Assembly: GCA_036429605.1 (NCBI GenBank)
Contig: CM071591.1
Coordinates: 1,488,001-1,552,000, forward strand
Source: Cladobotryum mycophilum
Taxonomy: Eukaryota; Ascomycota; Sordariomycetes; Hypocreales; Hypocreaceae
Direction: 5' to 3'
Length of the DNA stretch: 64,000 nucleotides
Every line of letters begins with the position of its first letter. Positions within the stretch are counted from its first letter, which is position 1. A model generated the notes under the pieces. The model was not told the origin of the DNA and did not search any database. It saw only the letters and a list, made by a program, of their open reading frames with translations. The position numbers and the translations under genes are program-made. Shown here one piece after another: positions 49,116 through 60,556 of the stretch.

Positions 49116-49967
49116 ATGGCCGTCGTCTCATCCATCCCCCGCGGCGACGTCACCGCCTCCCTCAACTTCTACCAACCCCCCGCCGACAACTCCAAGCCCT
49201 ACAACATCATCAGAGACATTCCCAAGCCCGACGAGCCCTCCCGCAACTACGACTTCACGCCCCAGGAGGTCGTCATCCAGGACATCCGCGGCCGCGAGAC
49301 CGAGTTTTCCCTCGACCGCGACGCCTTCCAGCTCATCCAGGGCGTCCCCGCCTCGCGGGAGGCGGAGTTCGTGGACGACGAGTCCATCAAGGAAAAGTAC
49401 TACCCAGAGGTGGAGCAACTCCTCCTCGACTCCATCCCCGGCTCCAACAAAATCTACATCTTTGACCACACTATCCGCCGCTCCCACCCGGACGCCCATC
49501 GCTCCCCCGTCAAGGCCGTCCACATTGACCAAACCGCCAAGTCCATCGCCAAGCGCATCCAGAGGTACTTCCCCGACGAGGCAGACTCCCTCCTGGCCGC
49601 CCGTTACCGCATCGTCAACGTCTGGCGGCCCCTGAACAAGACACCCGTCGAGGCCTCCCCGCTGGCCATGGCCTCCACCTCCTCCGTCGAGGACCAGGAC
49701 GTCGTCCCCGTGGAGCATCGCTACTTCGACGGCTACATCGGCGAGACCGCTGCCATCAAGCACAACGCCCAGCAGAAGTGGTACTACGTCAGCGGCATGA
49801 CCGGCAGCGAGCGCCTGTTGCTCGAGTGCTTCGACAGCGAGTCCCTCAAGCCCGGCTCCAAGATTGGCGGCCGCGTGCCTCACAGTGCCTTTGAAGACCC
49901 TCGCACAAGGGCTGATGCCGAGGGGCGAGAGAGCATTGAAGTCCGAGCCCTCGTCTTTGGCCCATAA
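49116..49967 (+). CDS. AsaB/CmcJ-type hydroxylase/desaturase
   Basis: Member of the fungal asaB / CmcJ-like oxidoreductase family, 283 residues from the ATG at 49116. Relatives act in secondary metabolism (for example the aspergillic acid cluster), but many are solitary genes of unknown substrate. Family blocks, in order: FDHTIRRS (~120), KAVHIDQTAKS (~140), RYRIVNVWRPLNK (~170), EHRYFDGYIGET, WYYVSGMTGSERLLLECFDS (~225-245), and GRVPHSAFEDPRT (~252-265). No intron. An upstream in-frame ATG at 48954 would add 54 basic, Thr/Asn-rich residues with no acidic residue. I prefer 49116 because its context (ACAATGG) is much better and the family starts there. No biosynthetic partner genes are adjacent. 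Confidence 0.9.
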   Translation: MAVVSSIPRGDVTASLNFYQPPADNSKPYNIIRDIPKPDEPSRNYDFTPQEVVIQDIRGRETEFSLDRDAFQLIQGVPASREAEFVDDESIKEKYYPEVEQLLLDSIPGSNKIYIFDHTIRRSHPDAHRSPVKAVHIDQTAKSIAKRIQRYFPDEADSLLAARYRIVNVWRPLNKTPVEASPLAMASTSSVEDQDVVPVEHRYFDGYIGETAAIKHNAQQKWYYVSGMTGSERLLLECFDSESLKPGSKIGGRVPHSAFEDPRTRADAEGRESIEVRALVFGP

Positions 49968-50545
49968 AGAGCCTCTCACTCCCCCTTCCCCTCCTTTTCA
50001 TAAAACATGAACAAACTTAATCGAGCTTATTTAAGATGGATGCCATTCATTTCACGCAAGAAAGCACGCAAATGTAGCAATTTTTGTAAATTACCTAGAA
50101 AAAAACGCAAAAGAAAAATACCATAATCACAATCGTTTTCATAGCATCCCATCCGCTTCAACCATCTCAAGTGCATGCATGCAATACACATTCCACTCCC
50201 TCCATTCCACGCCCCCCTTTTGTGACTCTAAACCAAAAAGAAAAAACCAAACCAAACAAAAAAAAACCAAATGAAGAAAAAAAATGAAAGGATAAAAAAA
50301 ACACGTGGCCGTTCCACTTCATGAAACTTATCCTGTTCCCTGTGCTTATGTGTTCCCTGTTCCCAGTCCAGGCATCACTGACATAATAGTAATCAAAGAA
50401 ACTGAGCTGCAAAACATCATGATTTCTCATGCAAAACCCTACTTGGCCAGCTGGATATGACAAACCGCCCGTGGAATAAACAGAAACATTGCAATGGGCA
50501 AATAAAATAGAAAAAAAATCAACTCGAGACATACAAAAAAATGTA

Positions 50546-50576
<31 letters not shown>

Positions 50577-50670
50577 CCCAGACGCCGCCATTCGCTTTCA
50601 TATGCGGGTTGAAAAGCACAATCATGACCCCACCAGGATATTTCCATCATACCTTAGGCCGTTTGTACAG
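49968..50670. other. Convergent 3' spacer
   Basis: 703 bp between the stops of the AsaB-like gene (+) and the Sds3-like gene (-). A-rich, with a GA microsatellite at 50551-50576. No gene seen. Confidence 0.55.
50551..50576. repeat. GA dinucleotide microsatellite
   Basis: Thirteen GA units in the 3' spacer. Confidence 0.92.
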
Positions 50671-52402
50671 CTAAATTCGGCGGGCCTTTCCACGACCGCT
50701 GCCACTAGTCCCCTGGCGGCTCATAGCTACACCTCCCTGACTGCTCTGCCTGCTCATAGGTATCGCGGCAGCCACTGATAGAGCGTTTAAAGAAAGAGGT
50801 GCACTTTGGCCTGGGCTAGGCTGGTCCCGTAAACTGCTTGGAGGAATACCGAGGGCATCTCGGAGATGCTCGGGGTCGTCACGCGTAGCGCTGGTAAAGG
50901 CGACATATCTGCCCTGGTTATAGGGAACTGCCACGGCCTCGAGGATCTTGCGCAACCCACTAGGTGCGTCGAGATGGGCTCCGGGCCTGTGGCTCTGGTC
51001 GTATTGCTTGAAGAATCCCATAACGGACAGGTCTGATGCAATATCGTCTTGAGACAGGGGGACGGGGAAGTTCTGATCAGCCGTTCGGGGATATGGCTTG
51101 AGGTACTGCTGCGGCACATGAGGCGGCATCTTCGGAGGGTCGTGGGAATGGATTAAATCCAAATTTTGAGGGAGCTCAAAGTTAGCAATGCCCTCAATGC
51201 CAAGAATCTTGTCGTCCAAAAAGTTTTGGTTGGCCCCGCCCCTGGTGCTTCGGGTAGCATGGGATACTTGTCGCTCCATCATGGGTGCTGAAGGCTGTGA
51301 TTCGGCATCGTCCTTGTCATTGTCGTTGCTGTCGCCGTTGCCAGAATCGCTATCATCTGCCGAAGAGGCGTTGCCGTTGACACGGTTGCGCAGGATGTAT
51401 TGGTGAGCCGCCACAGCAGCTGTGTTGTAATGCAACGACAGTTCCTTGTCAGTAAAGAGCTTGTCAATGCTGTACACTGGCCCATTCTGCTTTGCCGCCG
51501 CGCGGGCCTTTTCGGACTGCCACAATGGCGTAGTGCTGTTGGGATCCATGGCACGTCGCATTGGGACCGGGGATCCATCGTCTTCGCCAGGATTGCGCTT
51601 CCTCTTCTTGCCATCGGGGAACATGTTTAGGTCTTCTGCATCCTTGCGCAGACGGGTCGCTCGTTTGCCATGCGTACCTCCGGGGCTGGCGGGGTTGGTC
51701 AAGCTGAACTGGTTCGGGTTGAGAAGCAGAGCATTGGAATCGTTAATCTCCAGCACTTCCTTTTCTCGGTTCAATCGATTCTTCTTCTGCGTCAGAGTGT
51801 TAATAAGACGGTCGCGAAGAGTCTCTGTGAGGGCCCGATGCTCCCGTTTGGCCGTTTCGACTTTGTACGCGTGGGTGTTTTTGTATTCTTGGACCTTTCG
51901 CTCGTACTCATTCTAAGAAGGGCATAATGTGTTAGTATTTGCGAGTGGACGTAGGTATCGTGGTGGACAAGCGGTTGGGTCGGGCAGTTCTCACCTTGGA
52001 CTGCACAAGCTGAAAATCGCGAATCTCAATTAGATCCTCAACCTCCTCAATGAAGTCCGGGAATCTTATTCCGGCCATGTCGATGAGGCTTCGGGCATTT
52101 TCAGCGTTTGCAGGAGGAGCCTGCGCCTGTCGGTGCTCCTGGACCAGCTCGGCGGCTTTCTCGAGAGCATCCGGGTCGTAAGGATCGAAGCGCTGAACGA
52201 GGTTGACCTCGTACTGTATTTTCTGTAGCTGGTCGCGATAGGCCAAGTCCCGGTCGCGCTGGAACTTGTCGTTCATGGCAGAGAGTCGCTCCATTAGAGC
52301 CTGGCGCTTTCGGTCTCGTTTGGATTGTGAGGCGGCTGGAGGGGAGCGGCGATCGGGCTTGACGCCCACGGCGGAGGCGACGGCTGCTTCGCCTGCCTCC
52401 AT
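50671..52402 (-). CDS. sds3: Sds3-like subunit of the Rpd3L histone deacetylase complex
   Basis: Nuclear corepressor subunit of the Sds3/Dep1 family, 549 residues. Exon 1 is 52402-51995; an 82-nt intron (51913-51994, GTGAGA...TTCTTAG) leads in phase 0 to exon 2, 51912-50671. The Sds3-like domain covers ~28-205: a charged coiled coil (KRDRKRQALMERL..., then DKFQRDRDLAYRDQLQKIQYE), the acidic IEEVEDLIEIRDFQLVQSK block just before the intron, and NEYERKVQEYK directly after it. A conserved DSNALLLNPNQFSL motif follows (~195). The rest is a basic patch (GKKRKRNP), an acidic Asp/Asn/Ser stretch, and a low-complexity Ser/Gly/Arg tail. It could correspond to Dep1 or Sds3 of yeast; the domain does not separate them. 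Confidence 0.88.
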
Positions 52403-53570
52403 TGTTGCTTGCGAAAGGATCGAGGGAGGGATGTATGGGTTTTTTCTTCTTTTCTCTTTCTAGTGTAAGTTGTATTGGCTGTAGATGATGAGAAATAGAG
52501 AAATGGACGATAATTATTTCGCAAGACACTCTCTTCCTCTGCTGTATGAGTGGGAGACTGTGACAGAGATTGATACAGTGAGAGAGAATAGAGGCTTTCA
52601 GTTTGACTGGAGGTCTGGGTGAGGGCTGGCTGGGGAGAACTTGGTAGTGTCTCTCTCTCTCTCTCTCTCTCGGGGTGTGTGTGGGCGTGGGCGTTGGTTT
52701 TCTGCCGCTTTTAGCACCAAGGCGAAGCGCACTTTCCTTGTTAGAAATGATGTAGCGGCGGCGGCGGCGGCTGCAGCAACTGTAGCTTCTGGGGCTGTTT
52801 GTTTGCTTGCTCACTGCTAGACTTGGACTGGGGGGCGCCCTTTTTAAGTGCTAGATCTTGACGCAGCCACAAGAACTCTGTCATGAAGGTATAAAAATTG
52901 GAAATGGTTCAAGCGTAAATACAACTCAGAGTTGCAAGGTTCTCTCGAATTATATACAAAGTTTTTTTCTTTCTTTCTTTCTTTCTTCCTTTCTCTTCCT
53001 ACAGCAGAATAGATCTCGACAGCTCTTGCCATGCCTAGTGACTTCACTTCTTGGCTCAAAACTCCACTGCTACTGCCATCCTTCTCCCTTCACCGCCCGC
53101 GGCTTTGGGTGTGGGCCATCATCTCAACTCCTGATTGGCCAAGCGTCATGCCGGAAAAAAGGCACACGTCCCAAGGCGTTTATTTTTGCGCGTGCCCATT
53201 TCCGTACGGGGTAATAGTCGATTAGCCGCTAGTCTTCATTGGGACGGCACATTCCGATTGAGAGGTCCTATTGTTTGAACCACTTATAATCTATCTATTC
53301 GTCCCATCAACAATAGATACAAGTACGGATATGTCATCATCGGACTTCAAATACTGTTGATTTAGGCAATTCTAAATTCTCTTAAAAACAATGGATTGTT
53401 ACTCGAGGGTAAGGCATCGTTATGAGAAGGATCCATCTGATCTAACAATGTTACTGGATTGGTAGTCGATGATATAGATAACCGTAGACATGTGATGCAC
53501 TTCTTATACCATGTAGAATAGGTGGCTGTATCTGATATATCGCCTTGATATCATACGTCTGACCAGCTCT
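52403..53570. other. Intergenic, promoter of the Sds3-like gene and 3' flank of the COG-like gene
   Basis: Contains CT and CTTT microsatellites (52650-52671, 52966-52986) and C/T-rich leader sequence on the minus strand for the Sds3-like gene (52.4-52.8 kb). 53.0-53.57 kb is AT-rich with no gene seen. Confidence 0.55.
52650..52671. repeat. CT dinucleotide microsatellite
   Basis: About eleven CT units upstream of the Sds3-like gene (GA on its coding strand). Confidence 0.9.
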
Positions 53571-54704
53571 TCATATCCCACCACGGAACATTTGCAACTG
53601 GCTTATCAGCCCAAACCCTCCAGGCAATGCCTTTCCATCGTCCGTAGCAACCCCCCTAGAAGCTCCTCCCGTCTCCCTCACCACATTCCCCCTCCCCTGT
53701 CTCTGGGTCTCCCTCTTGGCCTGCTCAACCTCTCTCAGCAGCTCCCTATGTCTATCTTCCACCATCTTGGTCAGTCCCTCAATAAACTTATTCCTCCCCT
53801 TCTCCTCCGCCGTACCCTTCCACACCGTAGTTAGCTCCTTGAGCTCCTCTACCCTCTCTGCTGCCTTCTCAATGCCTTGCACGGGATCCCCACTCTTGTT
53901 GAGGAGATTGGAGATTTCATCTCGTAACGATTTGAGGATCTTCTGGCCCTTTTCTTCGGAGCTTTGCTGCTCTGAGCCGGGTTCCGGGGCGGATACGGAG
54001 AGGAAACCCGAGCTGACTGATACCTCTGAGGGAGGGAAGACAAACTCAATGGCATCTCCAAATGTCTTGATGACAGAATCCAAACGAGCACGCACGAGCG
54101 TGAGCGTCTGTAACTGCTTGATGTAAGCCGGGTCCTCTCCTTGAGGACTTGTCTTGGCCGTTCCATCTGCTTGCCCATCTGATTGCTGCTGCTGCTGCTT
54201 GCCGCCAGTTGCCTTTGATTCCTCTTTTGCACCCTCATCCCGCTTCAGACCTCCGGGCACAAACATGGCGACTTCTTCCTGCAGCGTCTCCGTCATCGTC
54301 TCCTCAAGGCCTAGCGCCTCACCCCGCAGCAACTCCACCTCATACGCCAGCCTACTCCCGCTCCTCAGGATGTCATCCGTGAGCTGCGTCAGGGTATTTG
54401 ATAGCCTCGTCGTCTGCGCATTGAGTTGCAGCAGCAATGTTTGCGCCTGTGAGGTGAGCTCTGCGAGGCGAACGGCCCCGGGCGCCTGGCCTCCTGATTT
54501 CTGAGCAAGAGGTGGTAGAGTGGCATTTAGATATGACGCCGGATCGAATGCGGGATTCAGAAAGTCCCGGAGAAAGTCGTCTGATGTGTGTGTAGATTTT
54601 GGCGTGAAGCCTTGCTTGGATTGCCGTCGCCCACTGCCATTCTGAGGCGGTGGGGCAGCATTGCTTGGTGCTCTCCTTCGGCCTTGCTTCAAGTCGGATG
54701 CCAT
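53571..54704 (-). CDS. Probable conserved oligomeric Golgi complex subunit 7-like protein
   Basis: Single-exon gene of 377 residues. The N-terminal pattern (SDDFLRDFLNPAFDPASYLNATLPPL) is followed by long amphipathic helices (~80-150: SQAQTLLLQLNAQTTRLSNTLTQLTDDI; ~200-225; ~270-345). This matches the layout of short fungal Cog7-type tethering subunits, which work in retrograde traffic at the Golgi. A Gln-rich low-complexity strip lies at ~170-185. Annotation as COG7 rests on my recognition of the N-terminal motif and the coiled-coil architecture; another COG or vesicle-tethering subunit is possible. The gene is divergent from the YggS-like gene, with 368 bp between starts. Confidence 0.6.
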   Translation of the reverse strand: MASDLKQGRRRAPSNAAPPPQNGSGRRQSKQGFTPKSTHTSDDFLRDFLNPAFDPASYLNATLPPLAQKSGGQAPGAVRLAELTSQAQTLLLQLNAQTTRLSNTLTQLTDDILRSGSRLAYEVELLRGEALGLEETMTETLQEEVAMFVPGGLKRDEGAKEESKATGGKQQQQQSDGQADGTAKTSPQGEDPAYIKQLQTLTLVRARLDSVIKTFGDAIEFVFPPSEVSVSSGFLSVSAPEPGSEQQSSEEKGQKILKSLRDEISNLLNKSGDPVQGIEKAAERVEELKELTTVWKGTAEEKGRNKFIEGLTKMVEDRHRELLREVEQAKRETQRQGRGNVVRETGGASRGVATDDGKALPGGFGLISQLQMFRGGI

Positions 54705-55072
54705 GTTGCTTCTCTGAGATTAATAATTTTTTTTATGTTTATAATTATGATTACTCCTTTTTCAATGTGTCATTTATATGTTGAATGAGCTTGAAAAGAT
54801 GTCAGGATTTAGACTTCCATATAAGAATGTTGAGTTGTGTGTTGTATAAGTAGCGAACTTTAACAGCCTGTCGCCTTCGGTGGATCCTAGAGCCACCGGT
54901 TTTAGCTGTGTCAATCAAAGCCGATGATGAGCCGATATCAAGACTCACCTTGCGTCAATCCTGTCATACACCCATCCATCACTCACCCAACTAACTCATT
55001 CACTCACTAAATCATCCAATCTCATAATCTAATCTGAACAAGTTTTTATTTTTTTATTTTTTTTCATCAGAA
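54705..55072. promoter_or_regulatory. Divergent promoter, COG7-like / YggS-like
   Basis: A 368-bp spacer between two diverging start codons. It is AT-rich, with a T-rich stretch just before the rightward ATG and CACTCA-type short repeats at 54975-55005. No clear TATA box. Confidence 0.55.
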
Positions 55073-55998
55073 ATGAGCGAGACAGAGGCCAAAGAAGAAA
55101 TGCGCATCGACCCCCGGAGAGCTCAGGCTCTCGTCTCTCAACTTACATATGTAAAGGACCGCATCGCTGCCGCTGCGAATGGCCGAGAGGTATGTGTGCT
55201 GAGACTTTCATTCTTATACGACACATTCATGATGGATGAGATGAGAAGCTTATGAACCACTTTTCATTAGGTCAGACTCGTAGCTGTATCGAAGCTGAAG
55301 CCGGCAAATGATATCCTGGCTCTTCATCAGCAGGTCAACCACCTCCACTTTGGTGAAAACTATGCCCAGGAATTGACAACAAAAGCCGATCTGCTTCCCG
55401 GCACCATCCGGTGGCACTTTATCGGAGGTCTTCAATCCAGTTCGTTATCATGAAGCATAAGCATGCATCCCCCTTTTTTGCCTGCTCATACTCATCATGA
55501 CCACACACAGCTCACTGCAAATACCTCGCCAAAATCCCAAACCTATTCTGCGTCTCATCCATAGACTCCATCAAAAAGGCCCAGCTCCTAAACAACCACC
55601 GCGGCAAGCTCCCCAAGATCAACATCCACGTCCAGGTCAACACCTCCGGCGAGTCCCGCAAGTCCGGAACCACCCCCGGGGAAGAGACTGTCAGCTTGTG
55701 CCGCGAGATCAGGGACAACTGCCCCAACCTGAACTTCATCGGGCTCATGACCATTGGCGCCTTTGTACGCAGCGCGGCCACCACGCCGGAGGAGGAGAAT
55801 GAGGACTTTGTGGCGCTGAGGGAGCAGAGGGAGCTTGTGGCCCAGCACCTGCAGATGAGCCCGGATGATCTGGAGTTGAGCATGGGAATGAGTGCAGATT
55901 TCGAGGGGGCCATCAAACAAGGTAGTAGTGAAGTTAGAATTGGAAGCGACATCTTTGGCTGGAGACCGGCAAAGGCAGATGCCCAGATTGTCGTGTAA
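55073..55998 (+). CDS. YggS/PROSC family pyridoxal-phosphate homeostasis protein
   Basis: Single-domain PLP-binding protein of the YggS / human PLPBP / yeast YBL036C family (alanine racemase N-terminal fold), 257 residues. It buffers free PLP; no enzymatic activity is known. Exons 55073-55189, 55271-55439, 55511-55998; introns GTATGT...CATTAG (81 nt) and GTTCGT...CACACAG (71 nt) keep frame. Lys47 in VAVSKLKP is the expected Schiff-base lysine. Other family blocks: FGENYAQEL (~75), WHFIGGLQS (~95), VNTSGESRKSG (~140), FIGLMTIG (~170), and the phosphate-binding end MGMSADFEGAI...VRIGSDIFGWR (~220-247). The N-terminal extension is short. Complete and ordinary. Confidence 0.95.
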
Positions 55999-56500
55999 GA
56001 GATGGATGATGTATAAAAGTTATAAAGAAAAAGAAAAAGGAAAAAAGAAATCAACAGACACTACTCTTCCTACACAACTATGAATCGTTTCATCAGAAAT
56101 ATATTGTCAAAACATCTAAATGCACATGAAGAAAGCTTCTTGATTATTAAATAACACGTTATCGAGACCAAAATACGACAAAATTCGTACCAAACAAAAC
56201 CATATTGTGGTGGTATCAACAGATAGGGAACCAACTTTTCCTCCGCGTGGCCATGATGCGTCCTGGTGCGACTGCAACTTCTTGCATACAAGCAATGCAT
56301 ACAATACACGTAACCCGTCTCTCCCCCTTGCCTAATCAGGAGCCACCTTACCTTAAGCAATCATCCTTCCCACATGCTTCTCTCCCAAACGCCAGTATGC
56401 TTCCATGCTTCGCCAAGACATTCCCAGTCAGTCATGTTTTTTATATGTGGGTATTTTTTTTGGTCATATATGTCAGATCGAGCCGCCCCTCACCACCCCA
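55999..56500. other. Convergent 3' spacer
   Basis: 502 bp between the stops of the YggS-like gene (+) and the AP-2 alpha gene (-). AT-rich; nothing else seen. Confidence 0.55.
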
Positions 56501-59500
56501 CTAGTTGACCATAACATGGGCAAAGGAGTCTGAAATATCCTGTCGGCTCATAGGATCAGGTCTCTCTGGCGTTGTGGAGGCACCAGCGGCGAGACGCTCC
56601 TGCATGAGCTTCAGCATAACAGGGGGCACCGAATCATCGGTGGCACGGATGGTCAATCGGATCATCTGATGCAAACGTTAGCAAACATTGCCTTCACTCA
56701 GTCAGCGAGTGCAACTGAGAAGCTTACCTGTGTACCGTAGTTGGGCTCCAGTCTCATGAGACAACCAAACTTGCCTCCCTCGGAAGTGTGAAGCACACTA
56801 GCACCCACGACGTTCTTCGGGTTGGGGTCAACCATGTTGAGAATCCGCCACCTGAACCCTTCAACAGTCGCGGCAACGAATCTTTCCGTGAGCTCCCGTC
56901 CTCTGTTACTGGACAGCCCAAAGATTCCCTGGGCCTCTCGCGAGCCTCCACCAATTTGCTTCCAGCGCTTGAAAAAGTCCTCGGCAGTAAGTTCTGCAGC
57001 GTCCATAAACTTGTGGATAGTCACGGGCAGTTTTAATGTAAGCGCTTGCAGGGCTCCCGCCAAGTAACTGACACGGATGGTAGGACTCTTCTCAAACACC
57101 TTCTTTGCTTCAAACATGATAACCTGTTGCGTTTGAGATCCTTGACCGAGCGTGCTTTCCGGGAGGCCCTTCACATCCCAAGTCAGGTTGCTCTTCTCGC
57201 TCCCATCCAGATCCAAGGTGGTAGTAAACGAGGTTATCGTTCCAGGATTCTTGTTCTTAAAGTATGCAATCAGGCACGCCATCTGGCCACGATATTCCGA
57301 CCGGAGACCAATTTGGATCTGGCCGTCTTCGTACAAAATACCTTCTCCCCTTAGCAAGAGCCTGTAGAAGCCCTTCTCCCAGCCAGGAGACAAGTGCGCA
57401 GCGCTAGCAAGGTTCGGTGCTTTTACCAATTTAGGTTCAGAAGACGAAGGGACGCTTAGGTCCAGTCCAGCAAGATCCGCAGCGCCGTTAGCATGCGCTC
57501 CATTGGCAGCCCTAGTTCTATTACCATTAAGTGGGATGTTGGCACTAAAGGTTCTCTTGAGACCACCGGGTTTCGCCATGCCAAGTTCTGCTTCGGTATT
57601 CGCTGTCTTGCCACCCACAACCCATGTCCGCCGGTCGCTAGTGTTTGCATGCTTCTGGTGCAGTCGGGACAGTAATGCCGACTCTCGTTCGGGGAAAGGA
57701 GGCATCTCATCACACATTGTTCGCAAAAGGTCATCCGTAGTCAATGTCGCCAACGTCAGATACTCGCAGGCTCGTTGTTGCAATTCAGAATCCAAGGTAT
57801 GACTATAGACTTCAAATACGCGAACAAGCTGCGACTTGATTTCAGGGAACAGGTTGACGAATTTGATGAAGCATGACAGAATCATTGCGCGCGTACTTGG
57901 TGAGCAAGCCGAAAGCTTCTTCTGCAGCGCCATGAACTGCTCGATAGGGCTGCATCGGGGCTGGTCTGCGATAAGATGGCCAAATTCTCCGAGAATGTAT
58001 GATCCGATCTTGCACAGTGTCTCATGGCAATGGTCTGACCTGATATGCTGCAGAGCATTTTGCGCCGCATAGACCTGAAGCTCTTCATTGTTCGTGACAA
58101 TTTGAATAACTCGCTGCCACACCTCATCGCTGACGTGGTCACCGGCCATGGCAATCAGTCGCAACGAAATATCGACATACCATTGTACGTCGGTGGCATA
58201 TTTTTCTGTGAGAATGGCAATCTTAAGAACCATTTCTTCACGTATGGCAAAGTCAGCGTTCTGCAGATAGTGCAGAAGCTCTCCCACAATGACTTGCGCA
58301 TTCGATGAATCACACATGCTGTAAAGAAGATCGAGACCCTTTCTTCGGACACTGATATCCCGGTCCTTGAGAGAGCCAATAATGATCTCCTGGTGCTGTT
58401 TAATGGGGATCAGGGTCTCGGACGACGCCGCAAGATGTGTCATGGCCTCCAATCCCAAATATCGAACGTTGGTTTCCCTGCTCTGAATGAATCGTCCTAG
58501 TCGAGATGAGATTTGTTTGATGAGATCCTGCTCCGTGTCGAGATGAATGATCAAGTTGATAGCCTCAAAGAGGACAGCATTTTGAGCATTGTTTTGCTGA
58601 ACATTCTTACTCGACTCCATAGCCAGGTTGAGAATCCTTTGCAGCGATTCTCGAATCATTTCGCGCACATGAGTATCCTCTGCGACCACGTCAGTAATTC
58701 ATCTACACTATGCAGTTCAGGCAACGTACCAGAAGGAGGGAAGTATTGGAGAAGTCTCAGAAGCTTGACCTGCAACCAGGGGCATGGAACCTTGTAGTAA
58801 AGATAATCGGTAGTAAACTCTCCATCGATGATGAGGCGCTTCAGTCTCGCAGCAGCCTTGGCATAGGCGCCTTTGTACTGCTCCAAGTTGTCTTGAGCCA
58901 GCGTCATCACAAGAGATGTGACGGAAAGTGCGACGCCGACATCCTCGTCATCCATTAAGTGGATGATTCTCTCGGCCCACTGAGGCGATACGATATCTGG
59001 GTGCTTTCGGTAGAGTCGCAACAGGGTCAGGGCAGCCTTCTTCTTGACAAAAGACTTGGACGTCCTATATACAGTGTTAGTTTCGGCTTGAGAAGAACGA
59101 TAGGTTCCCAGACGTACGGTGAGATGAGCAATCGATGCACCTCTCCGCTAAGTGCCTCTCCCATCTCGCGACCACCAACGTTGGCAATAGCATGCAGAGC
59201 AAGACAGTTGAATAGCTCATTATGATCAAGCAGATCCTTGCGGATACTGTTAACCACCAGATGAAGCAGCTCATGCTTCTCATGGAGGAACAGCGTCATG
59301 GCCAAGTACCCAATCTGCTTCTCCGAGTACTTATTCGCTGAGATGAGATTCACCGCTTCAAGATGCCCAAAGTCGACGTTCCACCCCAGTATGTAGATGT
59401 AAAGCAGCTTGCAGACATATTTCTTCTTGTGGTATCCGCTCAGGTTGCCGTCCTTGAACTTTTGTCTGATATTGGCGAGTTCCTTGTTGATTCGCTTCTC

Positions 59501-59614
59501 CTCCAGCTCACGGGCACGCGCATTTCGCAAGTCGGCGATAAATTGGACGAGACCTCGCATGTTAGCATTGTTGCTACTCGAGCGGCCTAGAAAGCCGGAC
59601 CCTGCGCTGGACAT
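56501..59614 (-). CDS. apl3: AP-2 adaptor complex, alpha subunit (alpha-adaptin)
   Basis: Large subunit of the clathrin adaptor AP-2, acting in endocytosis at the plasma membrane; 982 residues, the usual fungal length. Four exons on the minus strand: 59614-59118, 59064-58730, 58679-56728, 56665-56501. Introns of 53, 50 and 62 nt (GTACGT, GTACGT, GTAAGC donors; TATAG, CGCAG, ATCAG acceptors) are all in frame. The 50-nt intron is needed to join ...YFPPS to EDTHVREMIRESL. The trunk (Adaptin_N, ~20-600) carries the N-terminal basic phosphoinositide-binding segment (RINKELANIRQKFK, ~43-56) and the blocks YVCKLLYIYILG and NVQQNNAQNAVLFEAINLI. A ~60-residue hinge (~640-700) leads to the appendage (~705-982). 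Divergent from the NDUFAF5-like gene. Confidence 0.96.
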
Positions 59615-60556
59615 GTTGGCGGTTCGTTCGAGCTACCCCTTCTTTTTTTGGTTTGGTTTGGTTTGGTTTGGTAAAAAAGTCGATGTATGATAATAGAGAT
59701 AGAGGGACAGAGAGAGGTTGGGCGGATATATATGGTTTCGCGACAACGCAGACGTTCGAGAGGTCGAGATACCGTTTCGCTCTAGGCAATGCCAAGCACC
59801 AATCGCCTATCACGGAGATCGCATAGTCGAGCAGTAACGGCCAGTCTGGCTTGCGGGGCCAGTATCGAAAACGTTTCGGATGGTACGGGGGGCGAGGTTA
59901 TTGGCGGCGTCGCAAGACCTTGTTGTTTCCACGGCTACCGCGGGATCTGATGATGCTTTGAAATGGATGGATAGATGGCTGATGCAGACGATTGTTTCGG
60001 TAACAAATCAGCAGCAGTTTCTCTATCCCCAAGGTCGCAGAGGATTCGTCAAAATAGGGCAACGGTTCGATAAAAACTGGCTCGACTGATGGACGAAGAG
60101 AGGTCGAAGTCTCAAGTCTGTCCAGGGAGAGACGTTCAGAGGGATTGGGAAGTGGAGAGTGATTTGCGTCGTCGCGTGGCAGCGCCTAATTAGGGGAGCA
60201 AGAGAGAGCTTCTTCAGCGACCATTTGCCCATTATCAACCCACCCGTGAACCAGTACAGGTAAATTTGGGGCCCTTAGTCAGGTACCTGCCACTGACACT
60301 GGTACTGCACTGTCACACTGTCACACTGTGTTCTGTGGTCCGTGCATCCCGCCCGCAGCCCTCCCTCCATGCCACTCCAAAAAATGGGTTAAGCTTCAGA
60401 GGCATCATGAACACTTTTATAAAACATACAGCCATATCATCATCTACCTATACAATTGCGCTTTCTGTTTTACAGCAATTACATGGCTCAACGTCTGTAG
60501 AGTCGGATTCTACAGACTAGAATGTCATGTCATCATGCGCGCGACCACTATCAATC
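59615..60556. promoter_or_regulatory. Divergent promoter, AP-2 alpha / NDUFAF5
   Basis: 942 bp between diverging starts. Contains a TTTGG microsatellite (59649-59672), C/T-rich minus-strand leader for AP-2 alpha, and short GACACTG/TCACACTG direct repeats (60290-60330). No gene seen. Confidence 0.5.
59649..59672. repeat. GGTTT pentanucleotide microsatellite
   Basis: Between four and five GGTTT units in the AP-2 alpha leader region. Confidence 0.9.

Noticed and set aside
49128..49979. 283-codon minus-strand frame antisense to the AsaB-like gene
   Set aside because: Same codon-bias artefact; a Gly/Leu/Val/Asp-only composition without motifs.
52101..52814. 237-codon minus-strand frame overlapping the Sds3-like first exon
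   Set aside because: Its 3' part is a frame-shifted shadow of Sds3-like coding, and its 5' part is the CT-rich leader.
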